Assembly (NCBI RefSeq): GCF_954871325.1
Contig: NC_088775.1
Location: forward strand, 23,103,561-23,167,560
Reading direction: 5' to 3'
DNA: 64,000 bases
Source of the DNA: Gordionus sp. m RMFG-2023
Taxonomy: Eukaryota > Nematomorpha > Gordioida > Chordodea > Parachordodidae
The notes under the pieces are model-generated. The model ran no database searches, was not told the DNA's origin, and worked only from the letters and a program-made list of their open reading frames with translations. The position numbers were made by a program, and so were the translations under genes. Positions 13,080-24,286 of the stretch are shown here, piece after piece. The first letter of the stretch is position 1. Each line of letters opens with the position of its first letter.

Positions 13080-14270
13080 TTTTCATCATTTTTTTTAATA
13101 TAGACAAATCAATTTTTTATAAATTGAGATTAAATATCAAATAATTTATAATTCTATTTTTACTTAATATTAATGGGAAAAAATATATTTACTATCTTAT
13201 TACAACTTAAATTTTATTTTATTATTTAAAATTTACCAAATATATCCATAAGAGGGAGTTAAATGCATGGGTTAGCATTTATTTTATATTTTGCTGTAAA
13301 TACATATGGAAAACCTAAAAATGATAGGTTTCTTTGATATTTAATTTATGAGTAGGTTTAGAATCGTAGAACAATAAAAAACTTGAATCATAATATTTTC
13401 AAAATATTTAAGATAATGTTTAACATGTAAATGTACACATATGAACCAAAAATAAAGAATTTTCCATGGATAACTCCAGCAATGCAATATTTAATCATTG
13501 GATTTGTTTCAAATCATCGGTCAAATGATATTTTTTGGGATAATGTTTATAGATATATAAAACAAAAAGGAACATTTTTCAATTAAATTTGGTCAATCGA
13601 ATATTTATTAATTGTTCGGGTTTGAGCTCGCCAATCGATCAAATCATAATATTTTAATTTTTTAGGATAATGCTTGAATGAAAATATACACGTTTGAACC
13701 CAAAATAAAGAATTTTCCAAGGATAACGCCAGCAATACAGTATTTAGTCATTGGGTCGGTTTCAAATCGGTTAGCGGTCAAATCACGATATTTTTTATAG
13801 ATATATAATACAAGTAGTAACATTTTTCAATCATTACTAGCAAATATGGTCAATCGAATATTTAGTAAGTGGTCGGTTTTGAGCTCGGCAATTGGTCAAA
13901 TTTTAAAGCAAAAATTAAGAGATTTTGATAAAAAAACGGCAGCAATATGTGCCTTAGAAATTTTATCATGTTACAATTCTAAACCTACTAATAAATTAAA
14001 TATAATATCGATTTTTTTTAATTTTTAGCAAATATATTTATACCCAAACCAAATATATAATGCGCTAACCAATCTTATTTCCTAAGATGATATTTTCATA
14101 TTTATGTATTTAACGCCCTCTTATGGATATATATTTTTTTAAATCAAAAATAAAATTATAGTTGTAATTAGCTAAAATATATTTTTTTTCCCATTAATAT
14201 TTAATAAAATAGAATTATAAATTATTTGATATCTAATCTCGATTTTTTTTTGATAAAAAAAAATCAATAT
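13080..14270. mobile_element. Palindromic foldback/MITE-like element with ~300-bp arms
   Basis: The left arm (about 13090-13400) and right arm (about 13970-14265) are inverted copies of each other. Shared marks include ATATCAAATAATTTATAATT, ATTAATGGGAAAAAA, ATCCATAAGAGGG and AGTAGGTTTAGAAT. The arms are perhaps 80% alike. The centre (13480-13910) has imperfect direct repeats of a segment containing GAATTTTCCA, CCAGCAAT and GGTCAAAT. There is no coding content. Superfamily unknown, no target duplication recognised. Confidence 0.65.
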
Positions 14271-15495
14271 TGATTGATTATTAGTAATTGTTTTTTGGCA
14301 ATGCAGTATTTAGTCATGTCGTAGTAAAATAAAAGGAAGAAACAAATTAGTATAATTAAAAACAAAATTAATAAAACATTTTAAGATTTTAAAGTTTTAT
14401 TCATAACCATTAACTATAAATACTAATTATTAAATAAAAGTAAAAAAATATGAGAGAAGAATTAAAAAAAAAGTTAATAAAAAAAGAAATTATATGCGAA
14501 AAATAAAAAGTGAATAACTTCAATTGTTAATCACTTAAAATATGAAATATCTACAATTATCACGCGTTTTCATCTCATTTAAATAGCTAGAGCGTAATAA
14601 TTTTAATAAAAATTATTTTTGTTTGAATATTATCATAATTTGAAAAATGCATTTTTTGTAACTAAATAATACAAGTCATACCCATTTAAAACAGTTAATT
14701 TTTTGATTGAAGTGACACAACCAAATTTAAAAAAATCTAGAACCAAACCCTTTTTATAAAACTCGGCACATAATAATTAGTTGCTAATATCTTATATCCA
14801 ATGCAAGCGCATTGTTTTTCCTCTTTTAGAATTGCGTTAAAGACACTTACCTAAAAATATCCTGCCATCACTAACCTATTTCATATGCTCCCTATGCAAC
14901 AGGTAAAATAAACATTTTTTCAAAAGCTTAGGACAATTTTTATATTGTAACTAAATTCCTCGAGCAGGTAAATGAGAAGAGATAATGGTAGGTAGATACA
15001 GGCGTTCAGCCAGCCAGAGTATTCAAGCTTATTCAAAAATACAATAATTTATAAAATATTTTTGAATAAATAATAATGTTATCTCATTTGAATTTTAGAC
15101 TATGTTAAATTTTATAAATCCTTATTAAATTTTTTAAAGATAGTAGAAAGGGGTGTGACCTACTGAATATTCTTCTATGAAAGGTAATATTAATTAAAAT
15201 TCTATTTAAGCATTTTAAAGTCAATTTTGATTAAATCTTTTTCATAGAAAGATGTTATAAGGGCAGCAGCATATTTTTTATTATGAAAACCTCGAAATTG
15301 TATTTCAGGTGTTTTACGCTAAATTTTTTATTTCAATGATTTAAAAATTTAACTACAAAATATAAATACCTTAACCTCATGCCTTTTATTGCATAGGTGC
15401 TATTTAACATTAAGTACTAGGTCTTGTCTATTTACCAATACCATGGTGTAAATGGATAATTTCGGAGTATGATCAAATAAAAAATACAATTGTTG
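14271..15495. other. AT-rich intergenic, no supported feature
   Basis: No ORF, inverted ends or arrays that I could support. Around 15270-15330 the sequence is unremarkable mixed composition. Confidence 0.45.
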
Positions 15496-15499
15496 GAAT

Positions 15500-16730
15500 T
15501 AGTGCTGGGAAGTAACGCTATTTGTTACCTTCATCTAAAGGCAACGAGTAACGGTAACGCGTTTCTTTTTTGAGTAACGGTAACGCAAAACGTTACTTTA
15601 TATTTTTCCTTAAAAAATATCAATATAAAGAAAAACATACTTTATTGTATTATAAAATTACTTTTATTTATTTTTTAATTCTTAACATTAATAATTTAAG
15701 CCGAGTTTTAATTTATATCAACCACTTCCAACATTTTTTTTTAAAATTATCAGTCGAAATTAATATTCAATCAAAATTCAAAGTAAATATAATGATATTA
15801 ATTAATTTATAATTTATTTTAAAAGAATATTATGTCCGTACTTACTTCTTCAGATGAAGAAGATTTAACCCTTCTCGCCCAAATTCGAATTATATTTTAG
15901 ACCAATTAAGAAAATTAATGGTACCAAGTCTACACTTTGTAAATGTAAATTACGTCCCAACGCAAATATTTCAACGTCAATGTCAAGTAGCTCAAACTTA
16001 AAAAAACATTTGATGGTAAAGAATGAATTAATATATAATTATTTTCAACATATAAAAACTTAATCATGAAATGATTTTAAAAAAATTTATTTAAATTTCA
16101 TTATAGATTTTATTATTAAAATACTATATATATAGCTTCTTATTATTTAACCATGTATTCGAGAGCAACATTGCTTATAATTTATATTTTGATTAGCATA
16201 TTTTCAATAGATTCAAACACATCTATGATGATGAATATATACTATCGGCAATAATTCACCCACTATTTAAATTGGATTGGCCCTAGATAAAATTAGAGGT
16301 CAATAAAGGAAGAATGCTGGAACTTATTTCAGTTTGAGAAAAGATATTGATAAAAATAGAACAAGCTTGATTCCTTTATCCAACACACACTATAATATTT
16401 TTAGATAAAGATAAATTTCGTTTTGATGAAGAAATGAATGAAGATGATCTTTCAAGCTTTTTTCAAAATAAAGATATTTCCTTAAATATTTTTAATAAAT
16501 TCCCCGAATTGAAATTTTTGTTTATTAAATATAACACCACTCTCCCATTCTCTGCGCCAATTGAACGTGCGTTTAGCACGGCGAAAGTTGTGTTGAGTAC
16601 TAAGCGTTCATGTTTATCTGATCAAAATTTTGAAAATCAATTGTTAAAAATAAGTAAAAAATTGTTACATAAAGTTGTTATCTTAGGGTATATTATTTTT
16701 TTATAATTTTATTCATATTATAATTATCAT
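15500..16730 (+). mobile_element. Decayed, internally deleted hAT transposon
   Basis: The left end TTAGTGCTGGGAAGTAACG is a typical hAT terminus. It is followed by two copies of the subterminal motif GAGTAACGGTAACGC, likely transposase binding sites. Inside on the plus strand are a BED-finger relic near 15915-16030 (C-x-C, RPNANIST, SSNLKKHL; the second zinc histidine appears as Asn), a short piece like HPLFKLDWP near 16250, and the C-terminal dimerisation region at 16434-16706. The catalytic middle is missing. The right end was lost where the neighbouring hAT (16731 on) abuts. Confidence 0.7.
16434..16706 (+). pseudogene. hAT C-terminal dimerisation domain fragment
   Basis: A 90-codon open piece. 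Residues 40-75 carry the hAT signature in the form TTLPFSAPIERAFS followed by LSTKRSCLSDQNFENQLL (family form: PASSAPSERVFS...KRxxLxPxN). It belongs to the decayed hAT at 15.5-16.7 kb. Its sequence is similar to that of the opposite-strand copy at 16970-17461, so both come from related hAT lineages. Confidence 0.75.
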
Positions 16731-17475
16731 AGTTGTTAATCGCTACTTTTAAAAGTAGCGCGCTATCGCTATTTGTCAAAAAAATTAGCGCGCTATTAGC
16801 TACTATTTTTAAAAAGTAACTTTTTATAAAAAAAATTTAAAAACAATTTTTTTTTATTTTGCATATAATGTAATTGTATAGTAAATAATATATAAAAATC
16901 AACATTTATAAATATTAAAATATAGTTAATTTTGATTATAAAAAAATTTATGTAATAAATTTTAAATATTTATGGTAATTTGTTGAATTTTATTAATAAA
17001 ATCATTTCAATATTATCATCCCCAAGTCTAGAGCGACGATCAGAAAGTATCAGTTTTGCTTTACTAAATAATCTCTCGACACTAGCACTTGAGGGCAAGG
17101 CAGTATTTAATCTTATATACATTTTTTTAACATAAGAAAGATTATCAATAATACTCATTTCAGTATTTTTTGACTTAAAAAAGGAATCGAGTGGATTTTC
17201 CATTATACGCTCTTCTATTTCAAAAAAATTATTGTCGGATGTCTTAGATGTTGTAATAGGGCCATCTTTGTTTGGGTTCAGACTATTGAGCCTAGCCATG
17301 AGCCTATCACGTTGATTTATAGCATCATGGGAATTGTTGTATGGCCAGTTAAGTTTAAACTTTGGATGAATCATTGCTGCCAAGACATTATCAATCATCA
17401 CTGTAAAGGTTGGGAATCTAAAAGTTGCAAAAATAGAGTATTTAAAATATATCTTAATCATAACATTTTATAAAT
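16731..17475 (-). mobile_element. Decayed hAT transposon, 3' part, minus strand
   Basis: The left edge (TAGTTGTTAATCGCTACTTT and the adjoining AAAGTAGCGCGCTA repeats at 16735-16800) looks like a hAT end with CG-rich subterminal repeats. The minus-strand ORF 16970-17461 encodes a transposase C-terminus. No opposite end is found before the Harbinger at 17645. Two hAT copies therefore lie tail to tail here. Confidence 0.6.
16970..17461 (-). pseudogene. hAT transposase C-terminal part
   Basis: 163 codons. About residues 30-40 read AAMIHPKFKLNW (hAT helix following the core: ALxPRFK). The C-terminal dimerisation domain reads NTALPSSASVERLFSKAK then ILSDRRSRLGDDNIEMILL. The N-terminal 20 residues are probably intron or flank. 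It is open throughout this stretch but lacks the BED finger and the catalytic core, so it is a fragment. Confidence 0.75.
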
Positions 17476-17765
17476 ATTTTAGCTCTTAAAACATAAATTA
17501 TTCAGTCAAAATCAAAACAATATAAATTTTATTTACCTTCTCTCAATGCCTTTTAACAGGGAGTCTACTAGTACTAGAGACTGGCATAAGATTAGATTAT
17601 TATATCTCTTTAGTTTGGTGGTTAGGATACTTAATGTGGGAACATAATAGTGCGCACAAATTGAGCAGTAGCGTTTTGCCGTACCTTTTTAATTAAAATA
17701 ACATAACGCTTGCTGTGTTTAAATTGAAGCGGCGGTTTTAAATTATTTTTATTTTGTAAAAAAAA

Positions 17766-18250
17766 ATGGAGTTAATAACTTTGGATAATGAAAAGTTAAT
17801 GGCGTTATATATATTATTACAACAAAAAAATAAGAGGAAGTTCAGGGAAAAACTTAAGAAATATTTATTAAAAGAAATTTATTCTCTGAGTATGTTACAC
17901 TGAAAGGTGATTTAACAACATCTCAGTTCTTTAATTATATATGATTAATGATGATATCAATCCCAAAATAACTAATTTCAATAAAGTGGATGCAGAGGAC
18001 AGGCTATTTTTGACATTAAGGTAATGAAAATATTTTAATTATTATAATAATTAGTAATGAAGGAATAGCTGGAGATGTTGATGATACAAGTATATTAAAT
18101 ATTTTAGTAACTTATATTTTCTTGATATATAAAAGATACAATGCCCAACCTGACCACAAGACCATTCCCAATAAGCAGAGAAAATAACTCATCAACATTA
18201 CAATCTAGAGATTTAAGACATAAATTTAAAAATTATTTAAATTTATAATT
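17766..18250 (+). pseudogene. Harbinger nuclease, internally deleted and frameshifted
   Basis: The ATG at 17766 opens MELITLDNEKLMALYILLQQ. After a frame change the sequence reads EYVTLKGDLTTSQFFNYI, and after another KITNFNKVDAEDRLFLTLR. The last piece is the conserved N-terminal Harbinger block (..IxKxDTxxRxxIxxEERLxLTLR). An in-phase donor AAG/GTAATG follows at 18021. The DDE catalytic middle is missing. The C-terminal end (SRDLRHKFKNYLNL, about 18190-18245) resembles the usual tail (RxxFxxYF). At least two frameshifts and one large deletion. Confidence 0.7.
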
Positions 18251-18285
18251 ATTTTGTATTGTTTATTTTATCAAATAATATAATG

Positions 18286-18293
18286 ATTATAGT
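18286..18293 (+). repeat. Target-site duplication of the foldback hAT, left copy (ATTATAGT)
   Basis: ATTATAGT directly precedes TAGTATTGTT at 18294 and recurs at 24279-24286 directly after ...CAACACTA. A perfect 8-bp duplication is the hAT signature and fixes both element ends. Confidence 0.88.
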
Positions 18294-18439
18294 TAGTATT
18301 GTTAAAAAGTCGAGTTCTTGCGACTCGAGTCGTAGTCGTAAAAACGGCTCCGACTCATGTAGTCGGCGGGTCTGCTTAATTTTTTTGTTTTTTTATAAAA
18401 TCTGGTAAATTAAATTTTGGGAAAATGATTAATGTGAAC

Positions 18440-19740
18440 AAAATTATAATAAGAATATGTTGTTTTAGTTTTTCGTATTTTTTTGGCATAAATGGGTTAA
18501 AATAAATATTGCTAAGGCTAACATGTTTAAATAAAATTTTATTGAAGATTTACCATAGATAAATGACAATTGAATCGTTGTTTTTAAAGTTTTTCGAATT
18601 TTTTTGACGTAAATGGGCTAAAATAAGCATTGCTAACATGTTTAAATAAAATTTTAGTGAAGATGTACCATAGATAAGTGACACTTGTCATAATCGTTGT
18701 TTTTAAAGTTTTTTCGAATTTTTTTGAGGTAAATGGGCTAAAATAAGCATTGCTAACATGTTTAAATAAAATTTTAGTGAAGATGTACCATAGATAAGTG
18801 ACAATTGTCATAATCGTTGTTTTTAAAGTTTTTCGAATTTTTTTGAGGTAAATGGGCTAAAATAAGCATTGCTAACATGTTTAAATAAAATTTTAGTGAA
18901 AATGTACCACAGATAAGTGACAATTGTCATAATCGTTGTTTTTAAAGTTTTTCGAATTTTTTTGACGTAAATGGGCTAAAATAAGCATTGCTAACATGTT
19001 TAAATAAAATTTTAGTGAAGATGTACCACAGATAAGTGACAATTGTCATAATCATTGTTTTTAAAGTTTTTCTTTTTTTGAGGTAAATGGGCTAAAATAA
19101 GCATTGCTAACATGTTTTAATAAAATTTTAGTGAAGATGTACCATAGATAAATGACAATTGTCATAATCATTGTTTTTAAAGTTTTTCGATTTTTTTTGA
19201 CGTAAATGGGTTAAAATAAGCATTGCTAACATGTTTAAATAAAATTTTAGAGAAGATGTACCATAGATAAGTGACAATTGTCATAATCGTTGTTTTTAAA
19301 GTTTTTCGAATTTTTTTGAGGCAAATGGGCTAAAATAATCATTGTTAACATGTTTAAATAAAATTTTAGTGAAGATGTATCATAGATAAGTGACAATTGT
19401 CATAATCGTTGTTTTTAAAGTTGTTCGAATTTTTTTGAGGTAAATGGGCTAAAATAAGCATTGCTAACATGTTTAAATAAAATTTTAGTGAAGATGTACC
19501 ACAGATAAGTGACAATTGTCATACTCGTTGTTTTTAAAGTTTTTCGAATTTTTTTGAGGTAAATAAGCTAAAGTAAGCATTGCTAACATGCTTAAATAAA
19601 ATTTTAGAGAAGATGTACCTTAGATAAGTGACAAATGTCATAATCGTTGTTTTTAAAGTTTTTCGATTTTTTATGACGTAAATGGGCTAAAATAAGCATT
19701 GCTAACATGTTTAAATAAAATTTTAGTGTAGATGCACCCT
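18440..19740 (+). repeat. Tandem array, 11 units of ~119 bp
   Basis: Units repeat every 118-120 bp. Each contains the 10-bp palindrome GACAATTGTC, TCATAATCGTTG, AAATGGGCTAAAATAAGCA, and AACATGTTTAAATAAAATTT. Units are about 90-97% alike with small indels. The leftmost unit is the most divergent. The unit is not a multiple of three, so the open frames seen across it are by-products. Confidence 0.95.
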
Positions 19741-19755
19741 AGATACAGGGTTTCC

Positions 19756-20690
19756 CATAAATAAGAAAATCATAATAGTTTTTTAATTTTTTGTCAATTT
19801 TTCTAAAACTTTTATTTATTTTTTTAATTTATTTCTAAATTTTTGCGATTTCTTTTTCGAAATCTAAATTATTATAATTATCAAAATAAAATATATCATA
19901 TTGATAAATTTTAGCAAAATTATGTAAGAAAAACTCATCTTCAATTAAATATACATATAGTTTACCTCTATCCCTGTAATATCTTGTTGGGACTGTGATG
20001 ATTATACAACTGAATATAAATAACTCGAATTAAAATCCATGGAAATATACTTAAAAAAAATTAATTTTATTTAGCCTGTCTTGCCTATTATATAATAAAA
20101 ATTTTCTAATGCGTTTTAAAAATAAGAATTTAAAAATGATTATATTTTATTAATTTAAATATCGTTTGGTATTACAGTTAAGGTAAACCAAACGATTAAT
20201 TTATAATTTAGCAAATGTTATAGTCTGCCAAAAACATTAAATATAATTTCAACAAATAATTATCAAAAATGAGAAGAAAAAATAGATAAATGCTAAAAAA
20301 ATAAAGATTAAAAATGACCAGATTGAAAAGGTTAAAATGTATGCAAAAGATTAAAATGTATGCAAAAGATTAAAATGTATGCCAAAGATTAAAATGTATA
20401 AATCACAAAAAGAATATTATATCTGTATGTATGATGAAAAAAAATGTAAATTGTTAAAAAAATGGAACTAGATTTATAAATTGAAGAAAAATAAATTGAG
20501 AGAAGATATAGTATGAAAAATAAAAGTAAAGAAAATCGCAAAAGGTTAGAAATAAATTGAGAAAAGATACAATAAGAAAAAAAACGTTAAGAAATCGCAA
20601 AAATTTAGAAATAAATTAAAAGGAATAACTAAAATAAATAAAAGTTAAATAAAAATTGACAAAAATTAAAAAAATATTATGATTTTCTTA
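19756..20690. repeat. Spacer between inverted arrays, with its own inverted edges
   Basis: The left edge (TAAGAAAATCATAATAGTTT, then TTTTTTGTCAATTTTT) is matched inverted at the right edge (ATTATGATTTTCTTA preceded by AAAAATTGACAAAAA). The centre holds short A-rich direct repeats such as GATTAAAATGTATGC three times near 20340-20390. It may be a separate small MITE at the axis of symmetry or the hairpin loop of the foldback. No target duplication is visible. Confidence 0.65.
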
Positions 20691-21775
20691 GTACATCTTC
20701 ACTAAAATTTTATTTATACATGTTAACAATCCTTATTTTAGCCCATTTACGTCAAAAAAATTCGAAAAACTTTAAAAACAACGATTAAGACAATTGTCAC
20801 TTGTCTGTGGTACATCTTCCCTAAAATTTTATTTAAACATGTTAGCAATGCTTATTTTAGCCCATTTACGTCAAAAAAATTCGAAAAACTTTAAAAACAA
20901 CGATTATGACAATTGTCACTTATCTGTGGTACATCTTCACTAAAATCTTATTTAAACATGTTAGCAATGCTTATTTTAGCCCATTTACGTCAAAAAAATT
21001 TTAAAAACAACGATTATGACAATTGTCACTTATCTGTGGTACATCTTCACTAAAATTTTATTTAAACATGTTAGCAATGCTTATTTTAGCCCATTTACGT
21101 CAAAAAAATGCAAAAAATTTAAAAACAACGATTATGACAATTGTCACTTGTCTGTGGTACATCTTCACTAAAATTTTATTTAAACATGTTAGCAATGCTT
21201 ATTTTAGCCCATTTACGTCAAAAAAATTCGAAAAACTTTAAAAACAACGATTATGACAATTGTCACTTATCTATGGTACATCTTCACTAAAATTTTATTT
21301 AAACATGTTAGCAATGCTTATATTAGCCCATTTACGTCAAAAAAATTCGAAAAACTTTAAAAACAACGATTATGACAATTGTCACTTATTTGTGGTACAT
21401 CTTCACTAAAATTTTATTTAAACATGTTAGCAATGCTTATTTTAGCCCATTTACGTCAAAAAAAATTCGAAAAACTTTAAAAACAACGATTATGACAATT
21501 GTCACTTATCTGTGGTACATCTTCACTAAAATTTTATTTAAACATGTTAGCAATGCTTATTTTAGCCCATTTACGTCAAAAAAAATCGAAAAACTTTAAA
21601 AACAACGATTATGACAATTGACACTTATCTGTGGTACATCTTCACTAAAATTTTATTTAAACATGTTAGCAATGCTTATTTTAGCCTATTTACGTCAAAA
21701 AAATTTAAAAAACTTTAAAAATAACTATTGACAATTGTCATTTATCTAGGGTACATCTACATTAAATTTTACCTG
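20691..21775 (-). repeat. Tandem array, 9 units of ~119 bp, inverted relative to 18440-19740
   Basis: Same unit as the left array but in reverse orientation (ACATCTTCACTAAAATTT ... AGCAATGCTTATTTTAGCCC ... GACAATTGTC). Neighbouring units are about 95% alike. One unit at 20990 is shortened by a small deletion. Together with the left array it forms an inverted repeat of more than 1 kb per arm. Confidence 0.95.
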
Positions 21776-22400
21776 TTAAAGAAACATATTTTTGCCATTA
21801 GCGTCACAAAAAAATCTTATATGTTCAAAAATACCTACCTATTATGATAATTATTATTTTTCCAGGGAACATCTTCATTGAATTTATAATATAATATCTT
21901 TACAATATAAATTATATTATAACCCTTTTGTGTCTAAAAATTTCAAAAATCTTAAAAAATAAGCATCTGACAATTGTCGCTTTAAAAAAAAGTTTGACAT
22001 AAATATTAATAAAAAAATAATTTAGAAAAACCACCTCTTTTAATATACTTAAAATATAGATATATTTAGAAAAAAAATTATTTAGAAAAAGAAAAACCAG
22101 CTCTTTTATATATTCTTAAAATATAGATATATTTATAAAAAAATTATTTAGAAAAACCACCTCTTATAATAAAATAAACTTAAAATATAGATATATTTAT
22201 AAAAATAATATAAAAAAACTATAGAAGATTTGACCTAAAAGATTATTTATTTATGATAAAATTAATAAAAGTATTTCTTAAAAAAGATTTAAAAATTTAT
22301 AAAAAAATCAACAAAATATGTTTCAAAATATTTTTGTATTTCAAAAATTATTTTTTGCTTAAAATTTTTAGCTCGAAAATATGAATTTTTTTTTATTTAA
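21776..22400 (+). repeat. Degenerate repeat units and tail shared with the 36.2-37.9 kb element
   Basis: About two decayed units (to ~21990) are followed by a tail with AAAAACCACCTCTTTTAATA (repeated about three times), GAAGATTTGACCTAAAA and ATTTATGATAAAATT. The same marks in the same order occur at 37020-37460. The homology spans several hundred bases. Confidence 0.85.
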
Positions 22401-22842
22401 AAAAAATCAAATAAATCCATTTCTATTATAAGATCAAAACATATTTGAAATAAAATTTTAAAAAATTTTGTTTGATAATAATAAAATATTAACATTAAAT
22501 ATAAATAAAATAAATTATTTCACTAAAAATAAATAAATAAAATTCTACATTATTATTTAAAATATCTCAATAACATAAAAATAAATTTTGGCTCTAAATT
22601 TAAATTAAACTCAAGCTAACCTCTGAGTCGACTAAGTGAGCCGACTAAGCGAGCCGACTAAGGGTGAATTCACAGTAGAAAGCGACAGCGACACGACAAA
22701 ATACAAATATATGTAATTACCAATGACTATTCATAGTGAGCTTTTGCGACGCGACACGACAATCCCGCCACATTTGTCGCATTAAACTTAAAAATCAAGT
22801 TACAAATCATCTTGTTTTTTTCCATACGACATTAACTACAAT

Positions 22843-23534
22843 ATGGCCGAAATACAAAATTTGCAAGTAAATTTTTGATTATTCTTTTTTGAGGGAACAT
22901 AAAAAGTTGAAATGTTTAAAAAGTGGGTCAGGGGCTGATCACAGTCCCACCTGGAAATTTTAAACTTTTTTGATTCTCACTATAGAATCTGGGAAACAAT
23001 ACATCAACCTGAAAAAAATAAAACCTCTTATACCTAATATTGGTGAAGCAAACATTGCTAGAGCAATGTTTGAACAGATGAGTGGAAATTTCCAATATGA
23101 AGATGGTAAATATACTAATTTTTGTTAAAATTTTTATTATTATATAGCTGTTGAAATTGAATGTGTAGAGACTAGTCAGAGTCAATCTACAGATGTTAGG
23201 AATGATGGTGATTATATTTTATATAAATAATAATATTATATATTTAGCATCACCATCAACTAGTGAATCTTATGTACCTGGCAAAAAGTTAATTAAAAAG
23301 AGAGATATTGATCAAGGTAATTTGCATTTGTAAATATATTATTATTTTAAACTAGATTTATTTGTTCAAGTTCTTGAAATTGAAAGAATAAAAGAAAGCA
23401 GAAAATCAACAAATTTTTGGATCAATGTGATGCTTGAGCAGACCCTGGCAAAAAGATCAGAAAGGGGAAAGAAGAAGCTTATTAAAATTATTTTTGATAT
23501 TCTCTTCAACTTTGACACTGATGAAGAAGAATGA
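22843..23534 (+). pseudogene. MADF/BESS-type accessory gene of the inner Harbinger
   Basis: The ATG at 22843 gives MAEIQNLQ and a donor (CAA/GTAAAT). After an acceptor near 22945 there is a MADF-like start (HLEILNFFDSHYRIWETIHQ, cf. LIxxYxxxPxLW), then a frame change before ANIARAMFEQMSGNFQYED. Later exons read ASPSTSESYVPGKKLIKKRD and, after an in-phase intron, VLEIERIKES and onward to MLEQTLAKRSERGKKKLIKI, IFDILFNFDTDEEE and TGA at 23532. The final part fits a BESS motif (hydrophobic-Q/R-helical, ending ..ILxxLFDxxF). MADF-BESS proteins bind DNA. Harbinger elements use such a second protein to bring the nuclease to the ends. The MADF part is frameshifted. Confidence 0.6.
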
Positions 23535-23599
23535 AAAATATTATATATTGTTATTATTTCATTGGAGGCTTTTATATTATTTTAATTATATTTATGACA

Positions 23600-24055
23600 T
23601 ATATAATAAATAAACTTTCTTTATTTCTCTAAAAATATTCAGAAAAGGCATCTCTAATATCTTTAGAAACTTTTGAGGTTTTTTTTTATAGATTGAGGAT
23701 TACATAAATAATTATTTTGTTTATGATCTTGTATATCCTTAGGGTATAGATTTATGTTTTATATTATTTTAATCATATTAAGACACATATAATAAATAAA
23801 ACTTTCTTTTTATTATATCATTACAAATCAATATAAAAAAATAGAATAATATTTATAAAATATAAGCTATAATTGCCAAGGTAATTTATTTCTATAAAAA
23901 TATTCTGAAAATGCATCTCTAATATCTTTAGAAACTTTTGAGGGGTTTTTTATGGATTGAGGATTCCAGAAATAATTATTTTGTTTATGATCTTGAGTAT
24001 CCTTAGGGCGAAGATATATAAAGTTGTTATTGAAACCATATTTTTATAAAATTAA
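23600..24055 (-). pseudogene. Harbinger nuclease last exon, present twice in tandem
   Basis: The copy at 24055-23867 reads FNNNFIYLRPKDTQDHKQNN, then DIRDAFSEYFYRNKLPWQL and TAG: the conserved Harbinger C-terminus (RDxFxxYFxxxGxxPWQ). A second, more decayed copy lies at about 23770-23610 (DHKQNNYLCNPQSIKKNL, then broken). The copies are about 240 bp apart and include 3' flank, so this is a segmental duplication within the element. The rest of the transposase is absent. Confidence 0.75.
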
Positions 24056-24278
24056 AAAAATGCTTGTCGCTACTACTATGAATGCTATGTCGCTTACGAC
24101 AAATCAGCTGCTCTGTCGCCTAATGTCGTGTGGTGATTGTCGTGTCGCTGTCGCTCTCTACTGTGAATTCACCCTAATGCGGCTCATTTAGTCGACTCGA
24201 GTCTGAGCCGTTTTATAGACTAGAAACTAGGCTCTAGTCGTAGCTAAGTCGACTCGGCTTAGCCGTTTAACAACACTA

Positions 24279-24286
24279 ATTATAGT
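24279..24286 (+). repeat. Target-site duplication of the foldback hAT, right copy (ATTATAGT)
   Basis: Perfect match to 18286-18293. It marks the right boundary of the hAT and the return to outer-Harbinger sequence. Confidence 0.88.

Larger units (their letters stand above)
22662..24174. mobile_element. PIF/Harbinger deletion derivative with TAA duplication
   Basis: Inverted ends GGGTGAATTCACAGTAGA...GCGACAGCGACACGAC run for about 40 bp with few mismatches. TAA flanks both sides (22659-22661 and 24175-24177), the 3-bp TWA duplication typical of PIF/Harbinger. Inside, a MADF/BESS gene runs right (22843-23534) and the last exon of the DDE nuclease runs left (24055-23867). Most of the nuclease is deleted, so it is non-autonomous. 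It lies in the GAGCCGACTAA subterminal repeats of the foldback hAT, whose TAA repeats supplied the target. Confidence 0.85.
18294..24278. mobile_element. Foldback-like non-autonomous hAT carrying inverted satellite arrays
   Basis: Ends are TAGTATTGTTAAAAAG and (reading in) TAGTGTTGTTAAACGG, with a perfect 8-bp duplication ATTATAGT. Next to each end are CG-rich subterminal repeats of the motif GAGCCGACT/AGTCGACTC (18310-18365; 22620-22660; 24177-24265), presumably transposase binding sites. The interior is a large inverted structure: 11 units of a ~119-bp repeat, a spacer whose own edges are inverted, then 9 units in the opposite orientation, then a ~350-bp tail. A complete-looking Harbinger deletion derivative (22662-24174) sits in the right subterminal region. 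No transposase gene is present, so it must have moved with help from an autonomous hAT. Confidence 0.85.

Noticed and set aside
18584-21599. Open frames reading MTIVTYLWYIFTKILFKHVS and similar
   Set aside because: They run through the ~119-bp satellite units. The unit is not a multiple of three, the frames break at each unit, and the same text appears on both strands because the arrays are inverted.
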